Shown here: piece after piece, positions 6,366 to 7,290 of the stretch
How the letters are laid out: each line of letters starts with the position of its first letter
Numbering within the stretch: position 1 is the stretch's first letter
Assembly: GCA_045544835.1 (NCBI GenBank)
Contig: JAZPZS010000074.1
Coordinates: forward strand, 1-7,290
Direction: 5' to 3'
Origin: UBA1189 sp045544835
Lineage (GTDB): Bacteria > Bacteroidota > Bacteroidia > Bacteroidales > Bacteroidaceae
DNA: 7,290 nt
The notes under the pieces: generated by a model
Database searches by the model: none
Told to the model about the DNA's origin: nothing
What the model saw: only the letters and a program-made list of their open reading frames with translations
Position numbers and translations under genes: made by a program

Positions 6366-6455
6366 AAACAATAGGGCGAGAAGAAAACTCGTTTTTATTC
6401 TCGTACATAGTGTTTGCTATTTGCAGCGAGTGCAATGTGCCTTCACGCGAAACGT

Positions 6456-6482
6456 AAAGACAGAGATAAGCGAGCGAATAAA
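6456..6482 (+). repeat. 27-bp direct repeat, copy B
   Basis: This is the second copy of the repeat at 6339-6365, differing at four positions. Like copy A its end forms one arm of an inverted repeat, here a perfect 8-bp stem GAATAAAC (6476-6483) and GTTTATTC (6487-6494) with the 3-base loop AGC. The arms of A and B differ in length while keeping the GAATAAA core, suggesting a repeat family whose palindromic part varies. Confidence 0.6.
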
Positions 6483-6494
6483 CAGCGTTTATTC
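6476..6494 (-). terminator. Hairpin after the ygiQ-like gene, possible weak terminator
   Basis: The perfect 8-bp stem with a 3-base loop starts 28 bp past the ygiQ-like stop codon. It is A+T rich and on the minus strand is followed by GCTCGC rather than a T run, so it is not a classical terminator. Further on, minus-strand hairpin CGAG/CTCG (6377-6391) is followed by CCCTATTGTTTTTTATT, which has a better T-rich tail. One or both may end the ygiQ-like transcript before the fusion gene starts. Confidence 0.3.
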
Positions 6495-6522
6495 ACGGCG
6501 AGCGCCAAATGTTCTTCACGAG

Positions 6523-7290
6523 CTACCTCCCGAAGAGCTTGTCGATGAGGTCGCGGCGTCCGATGCGGCGCAGCTCGTCCATGATGGTACGACGCATCTC
6601 GGGCTTGTACCAGAAGAAGAACTGGCGCTGGGCCTGCTTGTCGCGCGGCGAGCGGGCACTGTAGATGGGTTGCAGGGTGTAGGGGTGGAGCCCCGTATAC
6701 CAGGCCTCGGTGCTCACGGTCATGGGCGTGGGCGTGAAGTCCTGCACCTGCTCGAGGTGGAAGTCCATGCGCTTGGTGAGCACGGCCAGCTCGGCCATGT
6801 CTTCTGCGGTGCAGCCGGGGTGACTGCTGATGAAGTAGGGGATAATCTGCTGGCGCAGGCCCTCCTCGCGGTTGATGCGGTCGAAGGTGCGCTTGAACTG
6901 CTCGAACTGGCTGAACGAGGGCTTCCTCATCACTTGCAGCACGGCATCGGAGGTATGCTCGGGAGCCACCTTGAGGCGTCCGCTCACATGGCGGGTGATG
7001 AGCTCGCGGGTATACTCCGTGGCAGCGCGGTTTACGGCCTCATCGTCGGAGCGGTGCTGCAGCAGGTCGTAGCGCACGCCACTGCCGATGAAGCTCTTCT
7101 TCACCTCGGGCAGGGCATCTACAGCACGGTAGATATCGAGCAGGGGGCGATGGTCGGTATTGAGGTTGGGACACACCTTAGGATGTATACACGAAGGGCG
7201 CTTGCAACGGGCACACTTGTCGGTATCCTTGCCGCCCATGCGGTACATGTTGGCCGAGGGACCTCCCAGATCACTGAGGTAGCCCTTGAA
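6523..7290 (-). CDS. ygiQ: YgiQ-family radical SAM protein, C-terminal part
   Basis: The frame is open from the right edge to the TAG at 6523-6525, showing 255 C-terminal residues of a protein that in this family has more than 600. The first visible residues, FKGYLSDLGGPSANMYRM, match the YgiQ core. A cysteine cluster follows (CARCKRPSC then VCPNL), then SGVRYDLL, RLKVAPEHTS, ISSHPGC and DFTPTPMT, typical radical SAM barrel and substrate-side motifs. The end (YKPEMRRTIMDELRRIGRRDLIDKLFGR) belongs to the C-terminal DUF3362-like region. The CxxxCxxC motif that binds the catalytic iron-sulfur cluster lies outside the window. The substrate of YgiQ proteins is not established. Sampled rows here are about 65% G+C against about 43-55% in the other genes. 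The ATG at 7246-7248 is internal, not the start. Confidence 0.92.
   Translation of the reverse strand, partial: FKGYLSDLGGPSANMYRMGGKDTDKCARCKRPSCIHPKVCPNLNTDHRPLLDIYRAVDALPEVKKSFIGSGVRYDLLQHRSDDEAVNRAATEYTRELITRHVSGRLKVAPEHTSDAVLQVMRKPSFSQFEQFKRTFDRINREEGLRQQIIPYFISSHPGCTAEDMAELAVLTKRMDFHLEQVQDFTPTPMTVSTEAWYTGLHPYTLQPIYSARSPRDKQAQRQFFFWYKPEMRRTIMDELRRIGRRDLIDKLFGR

Noticed and set aside
6306..6371. Upstream ATG extending the fusion gene by 22 residues
   Set aside because: The extension would precede a complete signal peptide and spans the likely -7 box and the first repeat, so the ATG at 6303-6305 is preferred.
6339..6505. Possible CRISPR array
   Set aside because: Only two imperfect copies 117 bp apart with no regular spacers and no cas gene in view.

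Overview
The window looks like a chromosomal segment from a Bacteroidota bacterium, most likely a member of the Bacteroidales (Prevotella/Bacteroides-like). Three things point there. The protein families include a PepSY-like DUF2874 secreted protein, a DUF4105 protein and a PafA-type phosphatase-fold protein. Upstream regions carry TAnnTTTG boxes, the Bacteroidota -7 promoter element. Gene starts lack Shine-Dalgarno sequences and have A-rich leaders instead. No phage, plasmid, IS, CRISPR, tRNA or rRNA signal was seen. Five of the six genes lie on the minus strand.

Layout from left to right. Positions 1-160 are the left edge, with no assignable gene but a perfect 11-bp hairpin (71-98) that probably terminates the flotillin transcript. 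Positions 161-1528 (minus) encode a flotillin/SPFH membrane-scaffold protein. Positions 1570-2133 (minus) encode its usual partner, a short NfeD/YuaF-type membrane protein with a C-terminal OB fold. The two form one unit, nfeD-like then flotillin, 41 bp apart. A strong hairpin at 2252-2282 separates them from rubrerythrin (2307-2843, minus), an oxidative-stress peroxide reductase with a good promoter (TTTG-N20-TAACTTTG) overlapped by a palindrome. Divergent from rubrerythrin is a small secreted PepSY-like protein (3070-3513, plus).

Positions 3519-6305 (minus) hold the most unusual gene: one 928-residue reading frame joining a DUF4105 domain, a membrane block, an internal signal-peptide-like segment and a PafA-like alkaline-phosphatase-superfamily domain. 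The DUF4105 part has a His/Cys pair and resembles the family to which, from memory, the Bacteroides lipoprotein N-acyltransferase Lnb belongs. The phosphatase-like part has lost the nucleophile and several metal-site residues and looks like a pseudoenzyme. The gene converges on the PepSY-like gene with only 5 bp between stop codons.

Between the fusion gene and the right-hand gene lies a 217-bp spacer with two copies of a 27-bp direct repeat, each joined to an AT-rich inverted repeat. The right edge (6523-7290, minus) is the C-terminal part of a YgiQ-family radical SAM protein, cut by the window edge and visibly richer in G+C than the rest.

Taken together this is mostly a cell-envelope and stress-housekeeping neighbourhood: membrane microdomain proteins, peroxide defence, a periplasmic small protein and a possible lipoprotein-modifying enzyme. 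The genes appear to be separate transcription units apart from the nfeD-like/flotillin pair. The best candidate for something under-described is the acyltransferase-pseudophosphatase fusion with its internal signal peptide, followed by the repeat-rich spacer in front of it.
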